A stretch of 64,000 nucleotides of DNA from Solirubrobacterales bacterium. Its GTDB lineage: Bacteria; Actinomycetota; Thermoleophilia; Solirubrobacterales; Solirubrobacteraceae. The notes beneath the pieces were generated by a model. The model worked only from the letters and a program-made list of their open reading frames with translations. It had not been told where the DNA came from and ran no database searches. Positions within the stretch are counted from its first letter, which is position 1, and each line of letters opens with the position of its first letter. Shown in pieces: positions 12,194 through 20,831 of this stretch. The stretch covers positions 46,686 to 110,685 of the forward strand of contig PLFX01000026.1 of NCBI GenBank assembly GCA_003138355.1. The letters are read 5' to 3'. Made by a program: the position numbers and the translations under genes.

Positions 12194-12643
12194 CTACGCT
12201 GCGCTGACGATCGTCTTGATCGTGGCGTGCACGTCGGGAACGATCTCGACGACGACCATGTAGGTCCCGACGTTGCGGATCGGCTCCTCGAGCTGGACGC
12301 CGCGGCGGTCGAGCTTGAAGCCGCGGGCCTCGGCGATCGCGTCGACGATGTCCTGGGGTGTGACCGACCCGAACAGGCGCCCGTCGTCACCGGCCTGCTG
12401 CGCGATGGTCAACACCGTGCGCGAAAGCAGGGCGGCCGTCTCCTGGGCCTGTTCGGCGGCCTGCTCGGCAGCGCGCTTGGCCGCCGCCGCCCGCTGGCTT
12501 GCGGCGGCGATCGCGCCGGCGGTCGCGGGCTGGGCGAGCTTGCGTGGCTCGAGGTAGTTGCGGAGGTAGCCCTTCGAGACCTCTACCACCGCGCCGCGCT
12601 CGCCGAGGTTATCGACGTCCGTGAGCAGGATCGCCTGCGGCAT
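12194..12643 (-). CDS. rplI: 50S ribosomal protein L9
   Basis: A 149-residue L9. The N-terminal rRNA-binding domain (MPQAILLTDVDNLGERGAVV, then KGYLRNYLEPRKLA) is followed by the long connecting helix rich in Ala/Glu/Gln/Lys and a C-terminal domain with LFGSVTPQDIVDAI. It is the fourth gene of rpsF-ssb-rpsR-rplI, 4 nt after rpsR. Downstream the 273-nt gap contains a weak GC-rich stem followed, on the coding strand, by a CTCTTTTT run near 12150, which may end the ribosomal transcript. Confidence 0.95.
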   Translation of the reverse strand: MPQAILLTDVDNLGERGAVVEVSKGYLRNYLEPRKLAQPATAGAIAAASQRAAAAKRAAEQAAEQAQETAALLSRTVLTIAQQAGDDGRLFGSVTPQDIVDAIAEARGFKLDRRGVQLEEPIRNVGTYMVVVEIVPDVHATIKTIVSAA

Positions 12644-12647
12644 CGGC

Positions 12648-12968
12648 CTAGCGTTCGCGCTCGCGGCGGCCGCTCGGGCCCTCGCTTGCGCCCTCGTTCA
12701 CGTACGGCAGCAGCGCAAGCTCTCGCGCGCGCTTGACGGCGCGCGCGATCTGGTTCTGATGGCGGCGGCAGGCGCCGGTGATCCGGCGCGAGCGGATCTT
12801 GCCCTTCTCGGAGATGAACTTGCGCAGCATCGCGACGTCCTTGTAGTCGACCTGCTCGACCTTGTCACGGCAATGCTGGCAGGGTTTGCGCCGCCCACCC
12901 GTGACGCCGCCACGCTTGTCACGGCGCCGGGCCGGCTTCTCCTTGGCTGCTCCTCGCTGCTTTGCCAT
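12648..12968 (-). CDS. rpsR: 30S ribosomal protein S18, zinc-binding type
   Basis: A 106-residue S18. The core [20 protein letters not shown] matches the family. Cysteines at about residues 30 and 33 (CQHC) and a CRRH pair at 67-70 make a CxxC...CxxH set, consistent with a zinc-bearing (C+) S18. It has a longer than usual acidic/basic C-terminal tail ([16 protein letters not shown]). It lies 18 nt downstream of ssb and 4 nt upstream of rplI. Confidence 0.94.
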   Translation of the reverse strand: MAKQRGAAKEKPARRRDKRGGVTGGRRKPCQHCRDKVEQVDYKDVAMLRKFISEKGKIRSRRITGACRRHQNQIARAVKRARELALLPYVNEGASEGPSGRRERER

Positions 12969-12986
12969 CGCGTCTTGTTGCTGCTC

Positions 12987-13460
12987 CTAGAAGGGGATGT
13001 CGTCGTCGCCCACGCCAACAGCGCTCGCCGCCGGCTGGAAGTCGCGATCGTCGATCGGCACGTCGCTGACCGGCGATCCGCCGGCCGCCGTCGCCGTGAA
13101 GCCCCCGTTCTGGGAGTCGTCGCGGCTGCCGAGAAACTGGACGGAGTCCGCGATGATATCGACTGCCTGACGCTTTTGCCCGTCCTGGGTCTCCCACTCG
13201 CGCCACTCGAGCCGGCCCTGGACCGCGACCGGGCGACCCTTGGAGAGGAAGCGTGCGGCGTTCTCGCCCTGCGCTCCCCAAACCTTGACGTCGAAGTAGT
13301 TCGGCTTGTCCTCCCACTCGCCGGTCGAACCGTTCTTGCGGCGGGTGTTCACCGCGACACGGAGATCACAGACCGATGCGCCGCTCGGCAGCGCGCGCAG
13401 CTCCGGATCGCGGGTGAGGTTGCCTGTGATGGCGACTACGTTGATGTTGCTGGCGGCCAT
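12987..13460 (-). CDS. ssb: Single-stranded DNA-binding protein
   Basis: A 157-residue SSB that coats single-stranded DNA during replication and repair. The OB fold is evident in VVAITGNLTRDPELRALPSG, WEDKPNYFDVKVWG and a beta-strand GRPVAVQGRLEWREWE. After a short linker it ends in the acidic protein-interaction tip DDDIPF. The ATG at 13460 has AAGGAG 7 nt upstream, one of the few clear ribosome binding sites here, so I reject the longer open frame. It is the second gene of the S6-SSB-S18-L9 operon. Confidence 0.95.
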   Translation of the reverse strand: MAASNINVVAITGNLTRDPELRALPSGASVCDLRVAVNTRRKNGSTGEWEDKPNYFDVKVWGAQGENAARFLSKGRPVAVQGRLEWREWETQDGQKRQAVDIIADSVQFLGSRDDSQNGGFTATAAGGSPVSDVPIDDRDFQPAASAVGVGDDDIPF

Positions 13461-13557
13461 TCGCTCGCTCCTTGAAGTCGTTCGCCTGTCTTGACTCAAC
13501 TGTAGAGAGCCGATCGGTGGTGGCAGAGCGATCGAGGTCGCTCTTTCCGCGGATCGC

Positions 13558-13974
13558 TCAGGATGCGGCGGCGATCGGCTCGCTCTCCGTGGGCGATGCG
13601 GACGGAGCGTTGTGCGAGCCTCGCGGCCCGTGCTCCGGCGGTGCCGGCGTCCCTGGGGCAAGCTTGATGACGCGGTGGCGGATCACTCCGTCGGCGATCC
13701 GCAGGTTGCGTTCGAGTGCTTCCACGACCGCTCCCGGCGCATGGAACTGCAGCAGGTGGTACTGGGCCTGCTCCTTGTGGTCGATCGGGTAGGCGAGTGC
13801 GCGCTCGCCCCAGGACTGATCGTGAACGAGCTCCCCGCCCGCCTCGATCTGCGCGCGCACATCGGCGAGCACCTTGGCGCGCTCGTCGTCGGTCGCGGAG
13901 AGGTCGAGCAGCAGCACGAGGTCATATGTGGTCTGCGCGTCGGGCAAGGGAACGGGCATCGTAGCAACGCGCAT
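13558..13974 (-). CDS. rpsF: 30S ribosomal protein S6
   Basis: A 138-residue S6, the binding partner of S18 on the 30S platform. The core is TTYDLVLLLDLSATDDERAK, ERALAYPIDHKEQAQYHLLQ and LERNLRIADGVIRHRVIK. A Pro/Ser-rich tail of about 25 residues follows. An internal ATG at 13959 (MPVPLPDAQ) is a second possible start. First gene of the conserved operon, 97 nt before ssb. Confidence 0.94.
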   Translation of the reverse strand: MRVATMPVPLPDAQTTYDLVLLLDLSATDDERAKVLADVRAQIEAGGELVHDQSWGERALAYPIDHKEQAQYHLLQFHAPGAVVEALERNLRIADGVIRHRVIKLAPGTPAPPEHGPRGSHNAPSASPTESEPIAAAS

Positions 13975-13988
13975 AAGCGGCTAGCGCG

Positions 13989-15449
13989 CTACGTCGCGTT
14001 CGCCGCGGCCTTCGCGTCGATGTCCGCGAGCTGCTCGTCGATCCAGTCGCCCGGGTCGCGCGCCGTGACGATCGCCTTCAGCCCCGCGAGCCGGCGCGCG
14101 CGCTCGGCGCGGTCCATCGTCAAAGCGGCGTGGATCGAGTCGGCGAGCTCCTGGATGTCGAACGGATTGACCGAGAGCGCGAACTCGCCGAGCTCGTCAT
14201 GAGCGCCGGTGTTCTCCGAGAGGATCGAGACCCCGGCGTTCTCGTTCAAGAGCGGACCTTCTTTCGCCACGAGATTCATGCCGTCGAACATCGCGTTGAC
14301 GAGCAGCACGTCGTAGTGCTTGTAGGAGGCGAGCGCCTCGTCCAGGTCGTCGCGGAGTTTGAGCTGGATTGGCATCCAGTCGGGCGTGCCGTGACGGTGG
14401 TTGACGACCGCCACGAGCGCCTCGATCCGCTCCAGGTACTCGGCGTACTCGGGGACGTCCGTCCGCGACGGCATCAGCTGCGCGACGAACGTGACCCGCT
14501 CGGCGAACTCAGGATGCTGCTCGAGGAACATGTCGTACGCGGTGAACCCGCGCAGCACGTTCTTGGAGAGGTCGGCGCGGTCGACCCGCAGGATCATGAA
14601 GTCGCGGCGGCGCCTGCGCAGCTCCGCTTCGAACAGGGCGACGCGTGGGCTCTCGGCGCTGGCGAGCGTTGCGGCGTGGTCGATCGGCAGCGGATAGGCG
14701 CGCACCCACACCTCACGTCCATTCCAGGTGACGACGCTGCGGTCCCAGTCGACGTCCGCGTCGACGAGCTCCTCGCAACAGAGCATGAAGTTGACCCGGT
14801 AGGCGTTCGTGTGGAACCCGATGATGTCGTTGGCCAGCAGCCCGGCGTAGAGCTCCTGGCGGATCCGCGTCGGCAGCACGCGCCAGGCGTCCGGCTGCGT
14901 CCACGGAATGTGGATGAAGTGGTGCAGGAAAACGTCCGGGCGTGCGCGGCGCAACAGCTCGGGCAGCGTGTAGAGGTGGTAGTCGTGGACCATCACGATC
15001 GGCTGGCTGACGTCTGCCACCTCCTCGACGACGGCTCGCGCGAGGTCCTCGTTGACGACGTTGTAGCCGAACTCGAAAGCCTCGATCTCGTTGCGCCGGA
15101 TGTCCGGCGCGTTCGAGAGATCCCAGAGGTAGTGCTGGATGAACCACAGCATCGGGTTCGCGAAGATGTTGTAGAAGCGGTCGTAGGCCTCCGGGTCGGA
15201 CTCGACTAGCCGCACCAGGTAGCTGCCGCCCGTGGACGAGCGGACCTCGAGCGGCCGGTTGTCGTTGCGTTCCGCGGCCGCGGCGTCGTGCTCGGTCATC
15301 GCCGACGCAACCCAGATCACCTCGCGGTGCGAGGCGAGCCCGGTCAGGGCTGTCACGAGCCCGCCGCTTCCGCGAGTCGCCGAGCCGTCGGCCTCGAAAG
15401 TCACGGGACCGCGGTTCGAGACGAGCACCAGTCGCCGCCGTTCGCTCAC
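13989..15449 (-). CDS. otsA: Alpha,alpha-trehalose-phosphate synthase (UDP-forming)
   Basis: A 486-residue GT20 glycosyltransferase that makes trehalose-6-phosphate from UDP-glucose and glucose-6-phosphate for osmoprotection. Marks are VSNRGPVTFEADGS and RGSGGLVTAL at the N terminus, MVHDYHLYTLPELLR, HIPWTQPDAWRVLP, VDRADLSKNVLRGF, and the donor-site region GMNLVAKEGPLLNENAGV. A GTG at 15458 is in frame but would touch the TACGCT box; the GTG at 15449, 9 nt after the box, is preferred. No phosphatase (otsB) lies next to it in this window. Confidence 0.93.
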   Translation of the reverse strand: MSERRRLVLVSNRGPVTFEADGSATRGSGGLVTALTGLASHREVIWVASAMTEHDAAAAERNDNRPLEVRSSTGGSYLVRLVESDPEAYDRFYNIFANPMLWFIQHYLWDLSNAPDIRRNEIEAFEFGYNVVNEDLARAVVEEVADVSQPIVMVHDYHLYTLPELLRRARPDVFLHHFIHIPWTQPDAWRVLPTRIRQELYAGLLANDIIGFHTNAYRVNFMLCCEELVDADVDWDRSVVTWNGREVWVRAYPLPIDHAATLASAESPRVALFEAELRRRRRDFMILRVDRADLSKNVLRGFTAYDMFLEQHPEFAERVTFVAQLMPSRTDVPEYAEYLERIEALVAVVNHRHGTPDWMPIQLKLRDDLDEALASYKHYDVLLVNAMFDGMNLVAKEGPLLNENAGVSILSENTGAHDELGEFALSVNPFDIQELADSIHAALTMDRAERARRLAGLKAIVTARDPGDWIDEQLADIDAKAAANAT

Positions 15450-15458
15450 AAGGGCCAC

Positions 15459-15464
15459 AGCGTA
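15459..15464 (-). promoter_or_regulatory. -10 box (TACGCT) of otsA
   Basis: TACGCT ends 9 nt before the preferred GTG; it argues against the GTG immediately adjoining it. Confidence 0.5.
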
Positions 15465-15555
15465 CGACTGGAGGGCGCGAGAGCGATCACGGCCGTCTTA
15501 TACCCTGATCCGGCGCCGACCGCTCACGCTGGCCGGTGAGCCGCCCTGGGCCGGA

Positions 15556-17157
15556 TCACTCAACGCCTGGTGTTGGCGCGCCGACCAAGGTCAGCGTGAA
15601 TACCGTGCCCTGGTCGCTCGAGCTCACCTCGAGCGAGCCGCTCAGGCGCTCTGCGAGCTCGCGCGCGATCGCCAGCCCGAGGCCGGCGCCGTGCGTGCCC
15701 TCCGCGGTGTAGAACGGCTCGAAGATCCGCCCGACGACGTCGCTTGGGATTCCGGGGCCGCCGTCGGCGACACTGAGCTTCACGGTACCGGCGCCATTGG
15801 CCACACCGATGGTCAGCGGCGTGCCGGGCGGCGTGTGCGTGATCGCGTTGTCGATCAGGATCCGCAGCAGCTGCGCGACTCGCTCGGGATCGACGTTCGC
15901 GCGCAGCGGCAGCTCGGGCAGCTCGAGGTCGAGCTTCGAGTCGTGCAGCGCGAGCGCCGGCATGAACTCGCCGGCGACGACGCGCGAGAGGACGCCGACG
16001 TCGGTCGGCGTCGGGTCGAGCTGGACGGATCCGGACTCGAGCCGCGACAGATCCAGTAGGCCCGTCGCAAGCCGTCCGAGCCGGTCCACCTGCTCGCGCA
16101 CCTGCCCGACGAACGCGCGCCGCGTCTCCTCGTCGAGCTCCTCGTCTTGGATCAGCTCGAGGAACCCGCCGAGCGAGAAGATCGGCGTTCGCAGCTCGTG
16201 CGATGCCGTTGCGATGAAGCGCCGTCGCGCCTCCTCGAGCTGGCGCAACTGGCGCTGCATGTGGTCGAGGGCGCCGGCGAGCTGCCCGAGCTCGTCGTTC
16301 GAGTCGACCTCGAACTGCGCCGTGAGGTCCCCTTGTGCCACCTGCTGGGCCGCCCGCTCGAGGCGCAGCACGCGCACCGTCAGCGCCCGCGCGACGAGCA
16401 CCCCGAGCAGCAGGACCACCACGAGTGCGATCCCCGCCGCGACGAGGATCCGGGAACGGATCAGCGTGACGTCCGCGCGAACGTCCGTGAAGTTGACGCT
16501 GTAGACGAGCACCGAGGTCGTGTTCTGCTTGAGCGGGACGGCGACGACCCCGAGGTTCGAGCTCGCGGCGCGGGAGGTCTGCTTGCCGAAGGTGAACGCG
16601 CTTTGCGCCGCGTCCTGGACGGCGGCCGAAGGCTGCGTCCCGGGGGGAAACGAGACGAACTGCTGCCCGGGCCCCGTGCCGCCGTTCGACGTGCGCTGGA
16701 AGGTGTACAGCGTGTCGGCGTAGGCGCCCGTGAACGCGTTCAGCTGCGCGACAGCGGCCGTTTCCTTTGCCCCCCACTCCTTCTTCGTCTGGTCGTAAGC
16801 CCGCACGCTCGGCGCGTACTGCCGCACGGCCTCTTGGTAGCGCCGCTCGGCCCGCTCCCATTGCCGTCCATGGCCGGGCTCGAACTCGGGCGCCACCGGC
16901 ATCTTCGGCTGCGTCAGGCGGGCCAGCGCGTTCGCGTCCGCCAGGAGCTCGTGCGCAACTCCCGTCACGAAACCCCGGCGCGCGAGCGTCCCGAGATCCT
17001 TCAGCTGTTGCGTTTGCAGCCGCGACTGGAGCGAGGGCACCGCGTAGACGTAGACGACCGCGACCGCGATCAGCGTGATCAAGAAGAAAAAGACGGCGAG
17101 CCGGGTCCGGATCGAGCCGAGCACCGCCCCGATCCGCCGGCGCCGGCGAGGCCGCAT
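15556..17157 (-). CDS. Membrane sensor histidine kinase with HAMP domain
   Basis: A 533-residue sensor kinase. The first membrane helix is at about residues 17-40 (TRLAVFFFLITLIAVAVVYV). An extracytoplasmic domain of about 190 residues follows, then a second helix (ILVAAGIALVVVLLLGVLVA) and a HAMP linker. HisKA has the phospho-accepting His in FIATASHELRTPIFSLGG. The ATPase has N box DNAITHTPPGTP, G1 DGGPGIPSDVVGRIFEPFYT and G2 GAGLGLAIAREL. The ATG follows the response-regulator stop by 1 nt, so the pair is one operon. I see no known sensor domain outside the membrane. Confidence 0.9.
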   Translation of the reverse strand: MRPRRRRRIGAVLGSIRTRLAVFFFLITLIAVAVVYVYAVPSLQSRLQTQQLKDLGTLARRGFVTGVAHELLADANALARLTQPKMPVAPEFEPGHGRQWERAERRYQEAVRQYAPSVRAYDQTKKEWGAKETAAVAQLNAFTGAYADTLYTFQRTSNGGTGPGQQFVSFPPGTQPSAAVQDAAQSAFTFGKQTSRAASSNLGVVAVPLKQNTTSVLVYSVNFTDVRADVTLIRSRILVAAGIALVVVLLLGVLVARALTVRVLRLERAAQQVAQGDLTAQFEVDSNDELGQLAGALDHMQRQLRQLEEARRRFIATASHELRTPIFSLGGFLELIQDEELDEETRRAFVGQVREQVDRLGRLATGLLDLSRLESGSVQLDPTPTDVGVLSRVVAGEFMPALALHDSKLDLELPELPLRANVDPERVAQLLRILIDNAITHTPPGTPLTIGVANGAGTVKLSVADGGPGIPSDVVGRIFEPFYTAEGTHGAGLGLAIARELAERLSGSLEVSSSDQGTVFTLTLVGAPTPGVE

Positions 17158-17158
17158 C

Positions 17159-17875
17159 TCAGTCGTCCCGGAAGCGGTAGCCGACGCCGCGCACCGTGTA
17201 CAGGTACTCCGGCTCCTTCGCGTCGCGCTCAATCTTCTCGCGCAGATGTCGAATGTGGACGTCGATCGTCCGCGGGTCGCGGTAGGCGTAGTCGCCCCAG
17301 ATCTGCTCCAGCAGCTGCTCGCGGCTATACACACGCCCGGGGTGGCGTGCGAGCGTCGCGAGGATCTCGAACTCGACGAAAGTCGTCCGCACGAGCTCGC
17401 CTCGCAGGCGCACCGTCCGCTTCGCGAAGTCGATCGCGAGCTCCCCGGCGACCAGCGGCTCGGCCCCCTCCTCGGCCGCGGTCGCCGCAGCCGCTTCACG
17501 CATCGAGGCGCGCCGCAGCGCCGCCTTTACGCGACTACGGAACTCGCGCATCGAAAACGGCTTCGTGATGTAGTCGTCGGCGCCCAACTCGAGCCCGAGG
17601 ACCTTGTCGAACTCCTCGCCCTTCGCGGTCAACATGATGATCGGGACAGAGCTTGTCGCGCGCAGCTTTCGGCACACCTCGAGCCCGTCGACGTGCGGCA
17701 TCATCACGTCGAGCACTACAAGGTCGAAATCGGACTCGGCGAAGCGGTCGAGCGCTTCGCGCCCGTCCGACGCGCGCACGACGTCGTAGCCGTCCTTGCG
17801 CAGCGGGTAGGAGAGAAGTGTGAGGATCGATTGCTCGTCGTCAGCAAGCAGGATCCGTGCGGGGCGTTCAGCCAT
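17159..17875 (-). CDS. OmpR/PhoB-family response regulator
   Basis: A 238-residue regulator and cognate partner of the kinase downstream. The receiver domain contains the acidic pair LLADDEQS, the phospho-Asp in VVLDVMMPHVDGLEV, the switch Thr/Ser region IIMLTAKGEEFDK and Lys in DDYITKPFSMREF. After an Ala/Glu-rich linker comes a winged-helix DNA-binding domain (TFVEFEILATLARHPGRVYS, RTIDVHIRHLREKI, VRGVGYRFRDD). Family resemblance is to PhoP/MtrA-type regulators; the regulon is unknown. Confidence 0.92.
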   Translation of the reverse strand: MAERPARILLADDEQSILTLLSYPLRKDGYDVVRASDGREALDRFAESDFDLVVLDVMMPHVDGLEVCRKLRATSSVPIIMLTAKGEEFDKVLGLELGADDYITKPFSMREFRSRVKAALRRASMREAAAATAAEEGAEPLVAGELAIDFAKRTVRLRGELVRTTFVEFEILATLARHPGRVYSREQLLEQIWGDYAYRDPRTIDVHIRHLREKIERDAKEPEYLYTVRGVGYRFRDD

Positions 17876-17928
17876 CTGTGCCTCGCATAAAGATTCTCAG
17901 ATCGTGGCGCCGTTCAGCGCGGCTTCCC

Positions 17929-17934
17929 TAGGCT
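17929..17934 (+). promoter_or_regulatory. -10 box (TAGGCT) of the M28-like gene
   Basis: TAGGCT ends 7 nt before the GTG at 17942, with no ribosome binding site between them. Confidence 0.55.
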
Positions 17935-17941
17935 GCGGCGA

Positions 17942-19603
17942 GTGCTCGACCTCCGCCTCTTCCGCGCGAGCCTCATCCCGTTCGTCGCCATGCTCGCGAT
18001 CGTGGCGTTCTCGGTTCATCCTTTGCCCGCTCCGCTTACGAGCGGGATCCCGCCGGCCGGCTTCAACGGCGCGCGCGCGTTCAACGTACTGGAGCACCTC
18101 GAGGCGCGCTTTCCGAGGCGCCGCACCGGTTCTCCGGCCGACCGCGCGCTTGGGTCGCTGATCGCATCCCGGCTCGCGGGGGACGGCTATGCCGTGCGGA
18201 CCGCCGGTGGCGCGGTTCTCGCAACCCAACCTGGGCCTGGGAGGGGCTCGCTCGTCCTGCTCGCCGATCGCTCTGGCGCCGGCGCGGCTGCACTCTCGGG
18301 CACCGCCGCGCTGCTCGAGCTGGCCCGGGACTTGGCCGCGCGGGGAGATCTGCGCCCGCTCACGCTCGTCTCTACCGACGGCACGACCGTTCCCCCGCTT
18401 CGCGGGCAGGTCGCTGCGGCGATCGTGCTCGGCGATCTCGCCGGCACCGGAGCGCGCCATCCGTTCGAGATCCCGTTCTCGAACGATGGATCGGCCGCGC
18501 CGCTCGCGCTCCAGCAGACGCTCACGCACTGGCTGCCCGGGAACTCTGGCCGCCCCGGTGTGCTCGATCAGCTTGCCGAGTTCGCGCTTCCGTTCAGCGT
18601 GACCGCCCAGGCTCCGCTGCTCGACGCCGGGATTCCTGCCGTCCTCGCCCAGCAGTCCGGCGAAAGCGGTCCCGCGGCCGACGAGCCGGTGAGCCAAGCG
18701 CGACTGGCTGCGTTCGGTCGCGCGATTGCGAGCACGCTCGCGGCGCTCGAGCGAGCGCCTGCGCAGGCGCGGGTGACGCGGGATCTGACGCTCTCCGGCG
18801 ATCGCCTCGGCGGCTGGAGCATCCGCGCGTTGGTCGCGGCGCTCCTGTTCGCGACCGCGCTGCCGGCGCTCGACGTCTTCGCGCGTGCGCGCCGCCGCCG
18901 TGTCCCGCTCTTACGCTCGCTCGCCTGGCTCTTGCTTTGGGCGGCCCCGGTCGGCGCCAGCTTGCTCTTCAGCAAGTTGCTCGGGCAGCTCGGTGCCCTG
19001 GGGACGCTCCCGGCGAGCCCCGCGCTGCTTGAGCCCGGTGCGAGCGGCGTGCTGGTTCTTGCGGCCACGCTCGCCTTCTTCGCCGTTGCCTGCCTAGTCC
19101 GCGTCAAGCTGATCAAATGGCCTTCGCGGGAGCCCGACGACGGCCTTGGCGCCGCTGTCGCGGTCGTTTGCGTCGGGACTGTGCTCGCGCTCGCGCTGTG
19201 GATCGCGAACCCCTACACGGCGGCGCTCCTCGCGCTCCCGCTCGTCCTCTGGCTCCCGTTGTTGACGGCCGAGCGCGAACGCGAGCGCCACCCGCTCGCG
19301 GTGCTCGCCTGGCTCGCGCTGTCCCTGGTCCCGCTGGGCGGCGTTCTCGCGGTCGAGGCGCTGAGCCTGGGCCTCGGTCCGCTTCGCTTCAGCTGGTCCT
19401 GGTTTGCGGTCCTTGCAAGCGGTCAGCTTGGGCTGTTCGGCTTCCTCGCGGTCTCCCTCGCCGGCGCTCTCGTCCTCACGACGGCGATCCTGCTGGTGCG
19501 CTCCAACCGCCTGGCGCTGCGCGATGAGCTCCGGCTGACGACTCGTGGACCGATCACCTATGCCGGCCCGGGATCGCTGGGCGGGACGCCTTCGGCGCGC
19601 TGA
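17942..19603 (+). CDS. Multi-pass membrane protein with degenerate M28-peptidase-like domain
   Basis: A 553-residue protein. After an N-terminal helix ([18 protein letters not shown]) residues 45-275 resemble an M28 aminopeptidase exodomain by order of elements ([20 protein letters not shown], then [10 protein letters not shown], then [13 protein letters not shown]). The zinc-site positions look lost: where M28 has H-x-D there is L-A-D, and the N-D before ASG reads A-A. The C-terminal half has about seven hydrophobic segments. Peptidase activity is therefore unlikely, and a structural or binding role is possible. It overlaps the end of thiL by 46 nt tail to tail. Family recognition is moderate only. 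Confidence 0.65.
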   Translation: MLDLRLFRASLIPFVAMLAIVAFSVHPLPAPLTSGIPPAGFNGARAFNVLEHLEARFPRRRTGSPADRALGSLIASRLAGDGYAVRTAGGAVLATQPGPGRGSLVLLADRSGAGAAALSGTAALLELARDLAARGDLRPLTLVSTDGTTVPPLRGQVAAAIVLGDLAGTGARHPFEIPFSNDGSAAPLALQQTLTHWLPGNSGRPGVLDQLAEFALPFSVTAQAPLLDAGIPAVLAQQSGESGPAADEPVSQARLAAFGRAIASTLAALERAPAQARVTRDLTLSGDRLGGWSIRALVAALLFATALPALDVFARARRRRVPLLRSLAWLLLWAAPVGASLLFSKLLGQLGALGTLPASPALLEPGASGVLVLAATLAFFAVACLVRVKLIKWPSREPDDGLGAAVAVVCVGTVLALALWIANPYTAALLALPLVLWLPLLTAERERERHPLAVLAWLALSLVPLGGVLAVEALSLGLGPLRFSWSWFAVLASGQLGLFGFLAVSLAGALVLTTAILLVRSNRLALRDELRLTTRGPITYAGPGSLGGTPSAR

Positions 19604-20547
19604 CGACCCGTATCCGCGAAGCGGTGCTCATACCCGGCCAGGTCGCGTTCGCCGGTCGCGTCGAGGAAATGCGCGCCGCGCCCTTCCCGCACCCTGCCGA
19701 TCACCGTATGGGCCGTGACCGCCTCCGCCGAGAGGCACGCGAGAAGCTCATAGTCTTCACCCCCGCCCGCGGCAAAAGCCGGGGCGTCAAGGCCGAGGGC
19801 CGCTGCCACCGCTTCGACCCCCGGGGCGAGCGGCAGGCGGTCGAGGTCGATCTCGAGCGCGACGCCCGACTGCTCGGCGACGATCGCCGCGTCGCTCGCG
19901 AGGCCGTCCGACAGGTCGATCATCGCGTGCGCTCCAGCCGCCGCGAGCGCCTGACCTTCGGTGACGCGCGGTTGTGGCGCCGTGTAGCGCTCGATCAAGC
20001 CTGCAGCGTGCGCTCCACGCGGCGCGCGAGCTTCGAGCAAGGCAAGCCCGGCCGCCGATCCGCCCAGTGGGCCGGTAACGCAAACGAGGTCGCCCGGCCG
20101 CGCGCCGTCGCGACCCACGATCGCCTCCTCGTCCGTCGCCCAGCCGACCACCGTGACCGCGACGAACGTCGTGGGCGAATGGACTATGTCGCCGCCGGCG
20201 ATCGTCGTGCCGGTTTCGGCGGCGAGTCGTTCCGCGCCGCGCATCACCGCCAGCGCTCCGTCGGCGCCGAGGCTCTCGGCGACGCCGAGCGAGACGTAGG
20301 CCTCGCCGCTTTGCGCGCCCATTGCGGCGAGGTCCGACAGCGCCCCCGCGAGCGCGCGCCAGCCAATCTGCTCGCCTGTCATCCAGTCGAGCCGGAAGTG
20401 CGTCGTCTCGACCATCGTGTCCGTGGAGACGACCGCGACGCCGTCGGCGCGAACGACCGCGGCATCGTCCCCGATCCAGCGCACGATGCGCCCGCCGCGT
20501 GGTTCGAGCGCGGAGGCGATCGCCGCGATCAGGGTGCGTTCGTTCAG
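19558..20547 (-). CDS. thiL: Thiamine-monophosphate kinase, likely CTG start
   Basis: A 329-residue ATP-dependent kinase making thiamine diphosphate from thiamine phosphate. Typical signatures are [89 protein letters not shown] and [12 protein letters not shown]. The frame has no ATG, GTG or TTG between the infA coding region and the first conserved block. Homology begins at NERTLIAAI, immediately after a CTG that overlaps the infA stop as CTGA. I therefore take CTG 20547 as the start, coupled to infA. A GTG in RIVRWIGDD would truncate the domain. Confidence 0.88.
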   Translation of the reverse strand: MNERTLIAAIASALEPRGGRIVRWIGDDAAVVRADGVAVVSTDTMVETTHFRLDWMTGEQIGWRALAGALSDLAAMGAQSGEAYVSLGVAESLGADGALAVMRGAERLAAETGTTIAGGDIVHSPTTFVAVTVVGWATDEEAIVGRDGARPGDLVCVTGPLGGSAAGLALLEARAPRGAHAAGLIERYTAPQPRVTEGQALAAAGAHAMIDLSDGLASDAAIVAEQSGVALEIDLDRLPLAPGVEAVAAALGLDAPAFAAGGGEDYELLACLSAEAVTAHTVIGRVREGRGAHFLDATGERDLAGYEHRFADTGRQRAEGVPPSDPGPA

Positions 20548-20762
20548 CGGTGGCGGTAGACGATCCGGGCGCGGTCCAGGTCGTACGGCGAGAGTTCGAC
20601 GCGAACGCGGTCGCCCGGCAGGATCCGAATCCGGAAGCGGCGCATCTTGCCCGCCACGTGCCCAAGCACGATGTGGTCGTTGTCGAGCTTCACGCGAAAC
20701 ATCGCATTCGGAAGGGCCTCGACCACCTCGCCCTCGAACTCGATCTTGTCTTCCTTTGGCAC
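20544..20762 (-). CDS. infA: Translation initiation factor IF-1
   Basis: A 72-residue S1-like OB-fold protein that sits in the 30S A site during initiation. The sequence [20 protein letters not shown] and [19 protein letters not shown] is diagnostic and the length is exact for the family. It starts with GTG, 8 nt after TAGGCT, implying a leaderless message. It is placed with thiL downstream, an unusual context because infA commonly lies by rpmJ-rpsM. Confidence 0.95.
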   Translation of the reverse strand: MPKEDKIEFEGEVVEALPNAMFRVKLDNDHIVLGHVAGKMRRFRIRILPGDRVRVELSPYDLDRARIVYRHR

Positions 20763-20770
20763 TCACGCCC

Positions 20771-20776
20771 AGCCTA
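20771..20776 (-). promoter_or_regulatory. -10 box (TAGGCT) of infA
   Basis: TAGGCT ends 8 nt before the GTG of infA; no Shine-Dalgarno is present between box and start. Confidence 0.5.
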
Positions 20777-20831
20777 AACGATCCCAACCGTGCCTGCGCG
20801 CACTGCATGGCGCCGGGCAGTGCCGAGCGTT

